From Zygnema circumcarinatum (lineage: Eukaryota; Streptophyta; Zygnematophyceae; Zygnematales; Zygnemataceae), in assembly GCA_037447605.1 (NCBI GenBank), contig CM074816.1, positions 97,509-149,220 on the forward strand: a DNA stretch of 51,712 nucleotides, read 5' to 3'. Every line of letters begins with the position of its first letter. The first letter of the stretch is position 1. This document shows positions 24,564 to 36,185 of this stretch, piece by piece. Position numbers and translations under genes: made by a program. The notes under the pieces are model-generated. The model worked only from the letters and a program-made list of their open reading frames with translations. It had not been told where the DNA came from and did no database searches.

Positions 24564-27500
24564 ATGCAGCGGCGCAATGCGGGCGCCATCTCCCGCACGC
24601 GCGTGCTCTGGGTGGGCCGCCTCCTCCTCGCGCTCGTCTCGCTGCAGGCGCTGCACATGTTCCACCTGCGCCACTCGGGCACCTCCCAGGACCTGCCACG
24701 TGGCACCGACCCCGTCTCTAAGGAGAGAGGGGGGGACGGTGAGGGGAGCTATGACCGGAGCCGTTTGCAGGAGACACACGCCGCCCATGGAGACGGCCGT
24801 TTAACGGACCCAGGGACTGAGGGCGGAGGGGTGCATGTAACGGGAGGGGGAGGGGGAGGGAGGGAAGTTAGGGTTGTGGGTGGCAGGGAGCGGCTGAGAG
24901 GTGGGGCACTTCAGGCCGGTGATGGTAATGCTGAAGGGGGTGACACGGAGGCTTTAAGGGAAGGAATTCAAATGAGATCGCCCATGCGGCGAACTGCTCA
25001 GGCTGATCGTGATGGAGAGAGCATGGAGGGGGCTCAGAGAGACATGGACAGAATTAAGGTTTCAGGCGACAGCAGAAGTTTTGGGCTTCCAGGAATCGAT
25101 AACAGCGGCATTTGGAGCGTTCCGTTGACAGAACCGCCAGCAGGAACGACATGCGAAGCGTGGTTGGAGGACACGGATTCTGTTCAGTACAGCAGAGATT
25201 TTTACAGGGAACCCATAGTTATAATTGCGGGTGAACGGAAGAGATGGGAGTGCAATGTCAGCTGCCATTTTGAATACGAGGCTAAAGCAGGAAGGCTTTT
25301 GGATGGGCATCTGGGGGGAATGGGGTCGGGGCAGAACGGCATTCTTAGGTCTATGGAACCGCGGTCGTATTATTCTATCAATGATGTGAACGCGGCGAAG
25401 AGAGGGGGATACAAGGTGAGTGGGAGAGGGAGTGGAAGGTGTGTGGGAGGGGGTGGAAGGTGAGTGGGAAATGGGTAGGAGGTGAGTGGGAGAGGGAGTG
25501 AAAGGTGAGTGGGAGAGGGGGTGGAAGGGGAGTGGGAGAGGAGGGGTTGAAAGGTGAATTGGAGCGGGGAGGAGAGGAGGACGGGAGGGATAAGGAGGAT
25601 TTGAGCTTATTGAGTCATTAACTAGAACAAATCATATCGTCTGCTTGAGAGGTAAAATCCGAAAACTTTCAAGTATCTTATCAGTGAGACAGATATCCTT
25701 GTAACAATAGTACCCTAACTAGACCCTTTTTTATTCATCGGGAGATTGTTTTGCTGACATCCACAAAAAAATTTTACCAGGTGGTGATGACAGTTCACTT
25801 GGATTCGGATGTTCCGGTCGGATACTTTTCATGGGAAGAGTACGACATTATGAAACCCATCACTATTAAGAAGGCCTGGCCGGCACTAGCGGTCGCCTTC
25901 ATAAGCAACTGCAATGCCAATAATTTCAGAATTGAGGTACTTTTCTCTATTCATCAACACAGAAGAAGACAGGTTTTTAGGAGAGCCTTATTTTCAGAAA
26001 TTTATACCCTCTCCAAGTGCTTAATCTTGAGGGTTGAGTAATGGACAAAGTGTTTGGAAAGGTCTTTTCCTTTACATCAAGAATAGCTTCTCTCTACTGC
26101 GGGAGTGAACGTTGAGTTTCAGCTGTGAATTGCTGGTTCCTCTCCCTTCGTTTTCCTCTTTCCTACTCATCTCTCAGATTCCTTTCATAGAGATTCGCAT
26201 CTTATAGTAGTATATAGCAGCCCTTTGATTCTGCTGTTGTGATGACTCCTCATTTTTAGGGGGGGCTACATTGCAGGCTGTAGAGAAGCTTCAACATACC
26301 GTTGCAGTGGACTCCTATGGCCGCTGTGCTACTAATCGACCGCATCAATCAGATAAGGTATGTTTTGATCTCATACTGGATTCCCTTCAAGACTTACACC
26401 ACTCGTTTTTTTTTTTTAAACAACGTCAGTTTATAGAGCTAAAAGACGTGGCTCTAATTGCCATCCATGGTTGCAGTTGAGCAGGAAGTGGAGAGAGAAG
26501 ACGGAGAGGGAGTAATAGTTGAGAGAGAGATAGGAGGAATAGAGACGCTGATGAGAGTAGGAGGGATCGGCAAGCGATGGTCGTGCAGATGGAGACTATC
26601 TCCAATTACAAGTTCTGTCTCGCGTTTGAGAACTCGTGCGAAGATGATTATGTGACTGAAAAGTTTTGGCAAAGTTTAGTCGCCGGCTGTGTACCTATCG
26701 TCGTGGGAGCACCCAACATTAAGGACTTCGCGCCTGCGGAAGGCTCATATGTTCACATCAAGGTAAGCCGAATTATAGGGCTCTCTCTCACGATTTGAGG
26801 GGATTCCATAGAACATAAAAGGTTCGGTTAATTGGGACATATGCAAGAGTAGTGTTCAGAGAGGAAACTTAGCTTCACTTCCGGCTTATAAACAATCAAA
26901 ACTTTCAAAAAAGCAAGTTGAGATGATTGTAGTATGAGGGAAGTTCTCCACTTTCCGTGGATTGTGTTCGGACTGCCCTTAGGGCTGTAATTTGTGCCCA
27001 AATTCCTAAAGCCATAGCACCTTGAAAGCAATAACCCCATTTACTAAAACTATCCGTTGCCTGAAATCAGAGTGCGAACGAGATAGAAGGGGCCGCCCAG
27101 AAAATACAGGAGATAAGCAACACTCCGGGAGCGTGGGAACAAATGGTGGAATGGAAAACAAAGGGACCTTCGACCCAATTCAAAGCTCTCCTTGACATGT
27201 CAGCAGTTCATTCCTCCTGCCGGCTGTGCATATATTTGGCGGACGAAAAACATGTGAAGGATGAGCAGATGGTGAAGCAGCGCAGGCCATGCAGGTCACA
27301 CCTCTTCCTCTTTCTCTCTCTCGCCACTCTCTCCCTCCCAATGTCCCACCCCTTTCTCCCTTCTTTTCTTCCCCGGCTCTCTATCGCCCCCCCCTCCCCC
27401 CCTCTCTGTATCTTACTCTCCCTCTCTCCTCTCCCCCTCCCTCTTCCTTCCTCTCACTCACCCACTTTCTCCCCCCTCCCTCATTTTCCCTTTCTCTTCC

Positions 27501-28065
27501 CGACTCTCCTCGTCCGTCTCTCTGCCCCCTCCCCCCGTCCCCCCCCCCCCCCCCCCCCCCTTCCCCCTTCTCTCTCACTCCCTTCCCCACACCTCTCCTC
27601 CTTCCTTTATCCCTCCCTTTGGGCTCAGCGCCAAATGCGGTGATCAATTACCAACACCTCAATCTCCTCCTTGCTCTCTTTTTCGTCCCTCTTTACTTCA
27701 GGTGCAAGGAAAGAACGCCGGAGGGGCAATCCCAAGTGGTATACCACATCTATGTGAGAGAGAGAGGGCGCTTCTACTTCTCCTCCCTCTACCTCAGAGA
27801 GAGTACACAGCTCACCCTAGAGGCCCTCAAGGAGGCCATCAGAGCCACGTTTAGGGCCACAGGGCACGAGCCCATTTGGAGGAGTAAGCGCCCTCCTGTT
27901 CTTGTAGGGGAGAGCGATCTTGAGCTTAACATATACAAAATTTATCCGGCGGGGTCGACTCAAAGGGCTGCTTTGTATGGAAATGCTGCCTTCAATAGCG
28001 ACGACGACTTGAGAACCTATCTCGGAAGCCATCCTTGTGCAAAATTAGAAGTTATTTTTGTGTAA
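24564..28065 (+). CDS. FUT11/FUT12-like: Glycoprotein core alpha-1,3-fucosyltransferase (GT10, 616 aa)
   Basis: Transfers fucose from GDP-fucose to the innermost GlcNAc of N-glycans in the plant Golgi (family GT10; Arabidopsis FUT11/FUT12). Exons: 24564..25415, 25781..25936, 26277..26357, 26589..26762, 27071..27294, 27702..28065; phases sum to 617 codons. It is a type II membrane protein: a short basic N-terminus, a membrane anchor at about 14-33 ([20 protein letters not shown]), a Gly/Arg-rich stem, then the catalytic region. Conserved blocks include [20 protein letters not shown], and the donor-binding motif [18 protein letters not shown] around residues 373-390, followed by [10 protein letters not shown]. 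The C-terminal tail ([22 protein letters not shown]) is typical of the plant members. One NVS N-glycosylation sequon lies in exon 1. The exon 4 acceptor (GTGCAG, purine-rich upstream) is weak but is fixed by phase and homology. The stem is unusually long and Gly-rich. Confidence 0.95.
27538..27560. repeat. Poly(C) run in intron 5 of fucosyltransferase gene
   Basis: An uninterrupted C run of about 20-plus bases within a 300-base CT tract, inside the last intron. A likely polymerase-slippage site; the exact length may be an assembly approximation. Confidence 0.85.
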
Positions 28066-28588
28066 TATACGGAACTCTCGTTCTTTTAAACTAACCAAAT
28101 TTTGTTGTTTAATAATTTTGAACCTGTTTAATTCTTTTCAACCGGCTCGGACTCTGATTGGGGGATGTTTTTCGAACATTTTTTCTTTGAGGGTGAATGT
28201 GTACCATCAACAGCTTACATTCGCGAAAAGTCAGTATTTACAGAATTGACCCGACACTTTACAACTTATTGCATGGGATAACCGAGTACTGAGTAAACCA
28301 CCGCAAGCGCCCTGAACCCTTACGCAAGCATTGCCAAAGGAGAAATCCTCCTGCTCCGCTTTCAGTTCCTCTCTCTCAGCTCATGTCTCCGCTCTCCTTC
28401 CTATCTCCTTTCTCTCATCGCTTCTCTGTCAGCTCCTCTCTTAGCTCCTCCCTCTCTCAACTCCACTCCCTCTCGCTCAACTCCTCTCTCTCTCTCAGCT
28501 CCTCTCTCTCTTAACTCCTCTCAGCTCCTCGCTCTCTTTCTTAACTCCCCTCTCTCTCAGCTCCCCTCTCTCTCAGCTCCTCCCTCCC
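28066..28588. other. Convergent 3' region with degenerate CT repeats
   Basis: 3' flank of the fucosyltransferase gene meeting the 3' end of the small membrane-protein gene. From about 28370 to 28600 it is built of degenerate units resembling CAGCTCCTCTCTCT, roughly 15-25 bp apart. No gene in it. Confidence 0.7.
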
Positions 28589-29126
28589 TCAGCTCCTCTC
28601 TCTCGACACGCCGAACGCCTCGCCCGGAGGCTTGAGAGCGTCGATGTGGGCCTCCGCTCTGTTGGGGGAATTGGGAACGGTCGGACCCTCCGGAAAGCGT
28701 TTAGGATCGACCTCTTCTTGGTCGCGCCGAGGGGCTGTGGGGACCCTCTCGCCCCTTAGCTTGCTGGAAAGACTCATGGAGACTGCAACAAGGGCTGCAT
28801 TCGACAGTGTGAACAAAGAGTACTTTTTGGTGTTAATTTGGTGTAAACAGGCGCAAGAAGAGGAATCAGAAGCGCCTAGGAGACATGAATCGGAAGGAGA
28901 GAAGGGTGAAAGCGGTAGAAAGAGAAGAGCGAAAGGAAAGATAGAAAGCGAGATGGAAAGGTGGGAAGAAGAGTGCAAAGGGCGAAGTCTGAGGGAAAGT
29001 AGTACCGACCTTGTAGTAACATTTACGGAATTCAACAGGGAACAAAATTAAATAAAGAAAAAGTGAAAAGTAATTTCACTCACCTGCAGCCACAAGAGCT
29101 CCCGCCACAAGGATGCGTTTTTCCAT
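28589..29126 (-). CDS. Small single-pass membrane protein (82 aa)
   Basis: Two exons on the minus strand, 29126..29084 and 28794..28589, joined by a perfect GTGAGT donor and an ATGCAG acceptor; the phase (1 nt plus 2 nt) gives 83 codons including the stop. The protein opens with MEKRILVAGALVAAALVAVS, one hydrophobic helix with a short basic N-terminus, followed by a polar Arg/Pro/Glu-rich tail of about 60 residues. I cannot name the family. Size and topology fit a small organelle or endomembrane anchor protein, but targeting is unknown. Opposite-strand frames over exon 2 and the intron are shadows. It is divergent from the RH58 gene with a shared upstream region of 1.2 kb. Confidence 0.65.
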
Positions 29127-30316
29127 AAAGCCGCTCTCAGCCTTCAAAGGAGCCTCGCCAGCTCCTTCGCGCCAAGAAGCAGGATTCTTTTTTTTTTTTT
29201 TTTTTTTTTTCCTTACAGAAAACCTCTTTATTTGAGAAGCATTAATCAAACTCAAGCATTACGAGTGCACCTGCATCACCCAGAAAAAAAAATAAAAATG
29301 AGGGGGAGAAAAAAGTACACGTAAATGACATTTCTGCGCGGGTCTTGCCATAAGTCTGATATTCAAACATCATAGTTCGGATCGGAAATGGGAAGACTGC
29401 CCGAATTAAGCACCCTTTACTTTCAGCACACAGCTTCCTTCAATCCTGACTAATCATTAACCAACTCTCAAGACATGTCTTACGCGTCTAAACCCTAAAA
29501 ACCCAAAACCTTTAATGCGAGGACCCCATATGAAGAAACCCGCAAAAGACCCACTTCTTCGTTTCTCTGCTGGTTAAAATTTATTAAATTTCTTTTCCCA
29601 ACATACCTACTTTGGCCCCTCCGCCTTCAGCGGCCTCCCCCCCTGCAAGGCGGCTGCTGGAAACGCTGAAATGCGAGAAAGTTGTTCAACGGAGCGTTAA
29701 ACTGTGCTCATGGAAACAGCGCTTCGCTGGGAACGCCATGACCTGCCACGTGGCAGAACATGATTGCATGCTTTGTTCCACGTGGCAGTCGTTTTGTAAA
29801 AGTGAAAAAAGTAGTTGAAAGCGACACGTGTCAAACTCTGGCGACAGAAAAAGGCGTCACGCTCCACGTCAAACCCGTACGGTACGGTCAATATCGTACG
29901 GCCTAGGTTAGGATGTACGAAAACGTGACACATGTCACAGAAGGCTGTTTCACGGCCAGTTTTATCATAGATTCTAAAAATTTTCGCTTTTCGACAGTGT
30001 CGTTCAACACGAATTTTTTGGAATCCACATGGAGCCGCTCAAAGGGTTACAGAATCCGCAGATGACTAGTTGTGAGGTATTCGTGTTTTGGACGTCCAAT
30101 GGGACACTGAGCGTCCGCCCCTCAGACTGCAGAGCGGTGCCTCCCTATCCTTGAAGAGCTCGGCGACTTTGAGGCTATGGCTGCACCCCTAATCTGAACC
30201 CTGACAATCCCTGTTCGTCAAACTCTCATATATTACGCTGTGTAGCAGCCATGCACAGGTCGGACTATCCTTGAACCCTAATTGCGTCCCCACCTGGCGT
30301 TTACCCTAAAAACAAA
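29127..30316. promoter_or_regulatory. Shared divergent promoter region
   Basis: About 1.2 kb between the divergent starts of the 82-aa membrane protein and RH58. It holds an oligo(T) run (29188-29210), a cluster of three G-boxes (29743-29832), a CGTACGG-type repeat pair at 29875-29900 and AT-rich DNA. No supported gene; the plus-strand frame at 29612-29818 runs through the G-box cluster and looks like chance. Confidence 0.55.
29743..29832. promoter_or_regulatory. Cluster of three G-box palindromes
   Basis: CTGCCACGTGGCAG (29743-29756, a perfect 14-bp palindrome), CCACGTGG (29778-29785) and GACACGTGTC (29823-29832, a perfect 10-bp palindrome) each centre on CACGTG, the core bound by plant bZIP and bHLH factors in light- and ABA-responsive promoters. 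The sequence shows the motifs; function is inferred from position between two divergent genes. Confidence 0.65.
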
Positions 30317-33300
30317 ATGTCGCTCCATACCTTCTTCCAATTCCCGGGCCTTTCCTCAGCTGGGCGCAGCAGCTTGCACGGAAAATGGAATTTTTTATTC
30401 TTACAGAAACAGACTCTTTTGAATCCGCATGGTAAAAAATTCGGCCTTAAATTCACTCCTGGGCGTCACATATGCATTAAAGCTTCACATCCAAAAGCAA
30501 CTTCAGGTGCAATCACTCGGCTTCCAGCAGCAGTGGGAGAAGAGAACGTGGGGCTTGAGGAGGGAGGAGTGCAGAAGGAGGGAGGCAGGGGAGGCGAGAG
30601 CAGTCTAATGGAGCTCTGCCACGGCATGGCGCCTGAATGGTTGTTGAAGAGGTGATGCGCTTCCCTGAAACCTTTCTTTGTGTGTGTGTGAGAATCCCTC
30701 CCTCTCTTCCGCTCCCTCTCCCTTTCCCATCTCCTCATCCTCTTTCCCCTTCGACTTTATCTTTCCGACCATCCCCTCCCCCACCCCCCCTCCTTCCATC
30801 GTCCTACCACCCCGTCCCTCGCCTCTCTCTCCCTCTCCCTCTCCCTCTCCCTCTCCTTCGCCCCGCCCTTGATTGCCTGATTCCAATACAATCATAATCT
30901 GAAAGACTATACAACGACGAATGCTCATTGACTCGATGATTTAACCGTCGTTCGAGAATTTGTCCTTTTTCTTCTGGTAGACTTTTTCTGAAGTTATAGT
31001 TGTATACCTCATAAATTCAGATTTATATGCTCATCATCATGGTTCTTTTAGAATGTTTTGTTTTTTGCTCAAGACACATCTTTTCTAGGGTTGTACAGGG
31101 CTTCTGAAGTCGGATATGGGGTTCCAACAATGACCCAAAGGAAGGCGTTGCCTTTGGGATTCGCCCGCCGTGACTTCCTCCTGCACGCTCAGGCACCTCC
31201 TGCATTCTCTTTTTATTCCCACTAAAGTTTCTTCCTTACGTTTTTTATATCATGATTAACGTGAAGAGTCAAATTTCAAAGTGAAGCTATGATGTTAGAG
31301 TGACTGCGGGCGTGTGCGCGGGATCGCCGAGATGAGGGGGGGAGGGGAGGAGAGGACGAGAGGGGGTGGGGGGAGTGAGATGAGAGCGAGAGAGAGGGGT
31401 TGAAATGAATGAATTTTTTTAATTTGAGTGATTTTTTGGGAATTGGCGTTTGGGCAGACAGGCTCTGGAAAGACTGTGGCATATCTCCTGCCTTTGCTTT
31501 CTGCAGTGGACGGAAACAGGTCCTCTGTGCAGGCCATTGTGGTCGTTCCAACTCGGGAGCTCGGCATGCAGGTAGAAGTTTCATACTTTAAGCTTTCCTT
31601 CTTAAGCTTTCCTTCTTCTTACTTTCTTAACCTTGCTTTGGGGTTTACAGTTAGGCTGTTGCTTCCTTTTGTGCCTCTTTTCTTTGGGGTTCGGACTTTA
31701 TTTACTCTTCCCAGTGTTTCACTGGAATTCGGCTCTCAGAAATTCTTTCTGCGAATTATACTATAGAATATGGAAATGCTCAAACGATCCTGAAATCTGT
31801 GAAGAACCCTGAAAAATCTAAGGACTCACACGTAGTGGTGAGGGTCTGGCAGGTGGCACGTGTAGCGCGGCAGTTGGTGGGGAGGAGTGAGGAAGGGGCT
31901 GAGAGTGAAGGAGAGAAAAAGGGAGAAAAGATATCCGTGATGGCGCTGCTGGATGGAGGGACTTCAAGTCGACAAAAGGCGTGGCTGAAGGTATGAGCGG
32001 GAGAGGGAGAGAGAGAGGGAGAGGGAGAGGGGGGTGGGAGGGGGAAGGAGGGAGGGTAGAGGGAAAATGGGAGAGAGGAGGATGAGACCAGGAGACATGA
32101 GGGAGATTTATGGAGGGAGGATGGAAGGGAGAGGAAGCTGGAATTGGGAGTAAGCAAGAGGAATGGGGGGGCAAGTGGAGGTCGTAGAAGACAATAGGGG
32201 CTGGAGGGGACGGAGGAAGCCGCAGATGCAGTGGGAGAGGGTGTGACCAAGGGAGATGTACCTATTCAGGAAAAGGTGGAAAGTTGAAGTGATGGGTTGC
32301 TCTTTGGCATGCAGGCGGAGCCTCCCCAAGTCGTGGTGGGAACTCCGGATCGAATTCTTAAAATGATTGAAACCAAAAATCTGCGTCCGAATGCAGTGAA
32401 CTGTGTTGTAGTTGATGAGGTAAGCTTTTTTTTCTTCTCTAAACTTCCAGAAACTTTTTTGTACGACCTCTCATCCCACCTTCATACTCCTGTTTTTTTT
32501 CCCGCATATATCCCTTTTTGTACCTTAGGGCTGTCAACAACGGAGCTCTGTCCGATAATATTGGTGGAAAAACAGCAACTATGAAATAATATTAACCTAA
32601 TGAATTTTTCACCTCTGAATTGACAGTTTTCAATCACGAGCGAGTGCAGGTGGATGCTGTGACTTTCAGCACCAAAGTTTCCGGTTCGGGCAGCCTCCGA
32701 AAATTGCTGGCCTGCCTTCCCCTGCCCGGGCAGCGGCAAACAATTTTCGCCAGTGCCACAGTGCCCCAACACCATCACTTCCTGCAGGAATGTGTGAAAA
32801 ATAAATGGACAAAGGTGAAGCTGGAATTTTGCAAGAGCAACTTTTTGTCAATTGGAATCTGGTCTGGAATGGGTTTTTTCAGACGAGAAGAGTTTTGTAG
32901 CCCTTCAAGTTTCAAAGTGTTCGAGTTTCATCCATTTCCTTTGGTTTATTTTAGGCTTTGAAATTTCAGTGTTGGGGGGTGTTACTGTTTTCAGGAGGAT
33001 GTTATCCATTGCCACGTGGAGCCGGAAGAGCAGATTCCACCTTACATATTACATCAGTATGCGGTACGGGCCTATTCAGAACCCTACCATTCTACCTCCC
33101 TACCTCCCTATCTCCCTACCTCCCTACCTCGTTATCTCCCTACCGCCCTATCTCCCTACCTCCCTACCTCCCTATCTCCCTACCTCCCTACCTCGTTATC
33201 TCCCTACCTCCCTACCTCCCTATCTCCCTATCTTCCTACCTCCCTACCTCCCTACCTCCCTACCTCCCTACCTCCCTACCTCCCTACCTCCCTACCTCCC

Positions 33301-34955
33301 TACCTCCCTACCTCCCTACCTCCCTACCTCCCTACCTCCCTACCTCCCTACCTCCCTACCTCCCTACCTCCCTACCTCCCTACCTCCCTACCTCCCTACC
33401 TCCCTACCTCCCTACCTCCCTACCTCCCTACCTCCCTACCGCCGTCTCGCCCGCCCTCCCGCCCTCCTTCCCTCCCTCCCCTTTCAGACACTTTTGTAGC
33501 TTGGAAAATTTCTAAGGATCCCACAACTTGAAGCCCTAAAGCCTAATCTCAAAACTCTACAAAGTATGAACCACTGTTCAAAAAGCACTTCGTTTATGTT
33601 CAGTTTTTTTTTTTGACGATTGAGAAAATGCTCTCAGAAATGATTTAGTTAACAGCATTTTTATGGCTGGCTGATGATCACTTGCTCCTTTCTAGGTTTT
33701 ACTTATGTCAAAGTTTTGTTCTTATGTGCCCGTAGGTTTGCGGGCAGCACGAAAAATTAGATGCTCTTTATGCGCTCATAGTTGCGGACAAACCTCGGGC
33801 AGCAATGATTTTCGTGAGCGGGCAGGTGAAGAAATCAGTCTATTCTACTCCTCTGTAGTCTACAATAATCTCACTTTCTCTCTCTCTCTCTCTCTCTCTC
33901 CCGCCCTCCCTCACGCTGACACACATACATTCCCTTTGTGATTCAAACGAAGCTGCATGTGCTCCTTTCTTCACATAATAGAAAAAGTGAAAGCCAATGT
34001 TTTCATAAGTCGAATAGAAATGGCGAATAGATAAGAAGAGATTACTGAAGGGATTAATTTCCCTGCCGAAGCTCCTGACCCCCTCCCTCCCTCCCTCCCT
34101 CCCTCTCTCCCTCTCTCCCTCCCTCCCTCCTCCGTCATCTTTTCAGTCAGAGAAGGCAAAACGCACGGGAGCGCCGCCGCCCGCAGAAGTGGTGGCGAGC
34201 TTTTTGGCGGAGCGAACTTTCCCTGAAGAGGGGGGAAAAATGGAGCCGTTGGTGCTTCTAGAGGAGGCGCATGTGAACGCGCGAACGTTCACTGTGCAGG
34301 TGCGGGCACATCATCATCTGCATTCAAGATTTAGGGTTTAGGGTATCAAGGCTTAAGGTTCAGGGTTTAAGTTCAGGGTATCAAGGTCTAGGGTTTAGGG
34401 TATCAAGGTTTAAGGTTCAGGGTTTAGGGTTCAGGGTATCAAGGTTTATGGTTCAGGGTGTAGGGTTCAGGATATCAAGATTTAGGGTTTAGGGTATCGA
34501 AGTCTGGGGTATAAGCTTTAGGGTTTTTAGGGTTTAGAGTATCAAGGTCGAGGGTTTAGGGTTTAGGGTATCGAGGTCTAGGGTAAAGGGTTTAGGTGAA
34601 GGTTTAGGGTTCAGGGTTGATGGCATTACCTAAGTATTGCCGCTGAGAGGGCGGGGGGGGGGGAATGCAGGATTTCCGTGAAGGCAACCGCAGGCTGTTG
34701 GTGGCAACGGAACTGGCGGCACGTGGCCTGGACCTGCCGGAGGTGAGCCACGTGTACAACTACGATTTGCCGGGCGATGCCACGTCATACCTCCACCGAG
34801 CGGGGCGGACGGGGAGGCGGCCCATAGAGAGGGAGGAGGGCGTCGTGACAAGTGTCACGGCCGAGAAGGAGCTCTTTGTGCTTCGGCGGATTGGGAATGA
34901 ATTGGACCTAAACATGTTGAGGAAGGAGTGGACTCGGGTTAACGAAGTGTGTTGA
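30317..34955 (+). CDS. RH58: DEAD-box RNA helicase RH58-like, plastid (515 aa)
   Basis: ATP-dependent RNA helicase matching Arabidopsis RH58 (At5g19210), a chloroplast DEAD-box protein, along most of its length. Exons: 30317..30651, 31099..31192, 31458..31571, 31853..31990, 32315..32419, 32650..32814, 32995..33063, 33736..33825, 34147..34299, 34671..34955; phases sum to 516 codons. The first about 60 residues are Ser/Lys-rich and acid-poor, suiting a transit peptide. Motifs: Q-region [12 protein letters not shown], motif I AQTGSGKT, Ia VPTRELGMQ, Ib TPDR, motif II VVVDEVD (DEVD rather than DEAD, as in the RH58 clade), motif [32 protein letters not shown]. The intron after exon 2 begins GC. 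Introns 7 and 9 contain an 8-bp tandem array and a telomere-like array. Confidence 0.94.
33092..33440. repeat. 8-bp tandem array (TACCTCCC)n in RH58 intron 7
   Basis: About 43 copies of an 8-bp unit TACCTCCC with scattered variants (TATCTCCC, CTCGTTAT, TACCGCCC) concentrated at the left end. It becomes perfectly regular after about 33235. All three plus frames are open across it and spell Pro-Thr-Ser-Leu-Pro-Pro-Tyr-Leu repeats, which is an artefact of the unit. It is intronic. Confidence 0.97.
34325..34615 (+). repeat. Degenerate telomere-like array (TTTAGGG) in RH58 intron 9
   Basis: About 290 bp composed of TTTAGGG or its variants (GGGTTTAGGGT, GGTTCAGGGTT), interleaved with a recurring spacer resembling TATCAAGGT. 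The basic heptamer is the plant telomere repeat. The array runs in one orientation, lies between the donor at 34300 and the acceptor at 34670, and is followed by a G-run next to that acceptor. Confidence 0.93.
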
Positions 34956-36185
34956 ACCGTGTTGAACTATGTTGTTTGGAATACTCTATGTTCTACCTAT
35001 GTTCTATGTTCTATTTTCTATGTTCTATGAATACCGTATTTTGTTTCAGAAATAGAAAGGGTTGACTTTTGGGATCTTTGCAGGATGATGTATGGATGGA
35101 TGCATACCATGAAAGGCAGTAGGGTTTTGGGGTTACGGCCATGAAGACCCTGGCGTCGCGTTTGTGTGGCGGACATGGTGTCAGTGCAGATAAGATCATC
35201 GACAATGTAGGGTTCAGAATCAAATATCAGGGCTTAAGAGTCCACCTAAAGTGAAGGTATAAAGGGCGACATACTGTTGCGGGGTTTCTTACGAGGGAAA
35301 CGATGGCTCGCCACACCAATGACAATTTACACATCGTACTATGATGGGTGAGAAGCATTTGCAGGTCGGGGGGGTACTATCATCGCGCTTTTTGAACAGC
35401 CTGTGGTAAAAAATGAGCATTTGGATCAGCATCCACTTGTTGATATGATATGTGTTGCTTGGTAAATGTCAACCGAAGGACACTCTCCAAATGCTTCAAG
35501 TTATTGCCGAAGTTATGTCATAAAATTTATCATTGACTTTTCTGAGGCGGGCATGGCGGGTCTAGCAAGCTTCAGTGGCAGAATGTGTTCAGGACCAATA
35601 TGAACAAGTTCGAAGTCTGCATGTCTTGATAGAACAAGCGACCTTCAAGGATACTTTTTAAAAAAGTACAAAGTAAAGGAAAAGTGACAGTTGTAGGGTT
35701 CAAGGTTTAAGGCTCAGAGGCCTCCTACTCAGGACCTACGAGTTAACCTAAAGGCACCGCAGCTGCAGCTGCCATATGTAGGAAGTACTCGTTGCCTCTC
35801 TATATGCTCACTGTACACAGCCGCCTCCTTGCCCTCGCAATACTATCGCCTCCGCCTCTATAAAGCTCAATATTTACAATTGGCGGCTGAGGTATATCAC
35901 AAGCTAGTGGCATTTCCCTTCGTCCATGCGCTCTCTCCTCTCCACGCACCTCTCTCGCTCTCCCTCTCTCCCTCCCTCCTCACACTCCCACTCCCACTCC
36001 CACCCACACTCTCTCCCTCTTCCCACCGTCCTATTTACAACTTGCTATGGTATTATCATCTGTTAGGCTTCACTGCACAGCCCCAACACAACTAAGGTGC
36101 GTCCTAGAGCCAAGCAAACACCACCTTTTCCTCGTCTCCCCCTCCCCCCTCTCCCTCGGCCGCTTCCTCTCCTCCTATACCTCTT
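34956..36185. other. Convergent intergenic region
   Basis: About 1.2 kb between the 3' ends of RH58 and the 810-aa gene. A short tandem stretch of TATGTTC-type units (34968-35030) probably lies in the RH58 3' UTR. A CT-rich block lies around 35930-36030. No coding signal supported. Confidence 0.55.

Noticed and set aside
28632-29051. 139-codon plus-strand ORF with Glu/Arg-rich end
   Set aside because: Antisense to the phase-supported second exon and intron of the 82-aa gene; start-side sequence is a shadow of that exon.
33092-33440. CRISPR-like regular repeat
   Set aside because: No spacers between units and a eukaryotic intron context; it is a simple minisatellite.
32852-33531. Three overlapping ORFs of up to 215 codons with PTSLPPYL repeats
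   Set aside because: All three frames are open because the 8-bp unit contains no stop; they lie in an RH58 intron.
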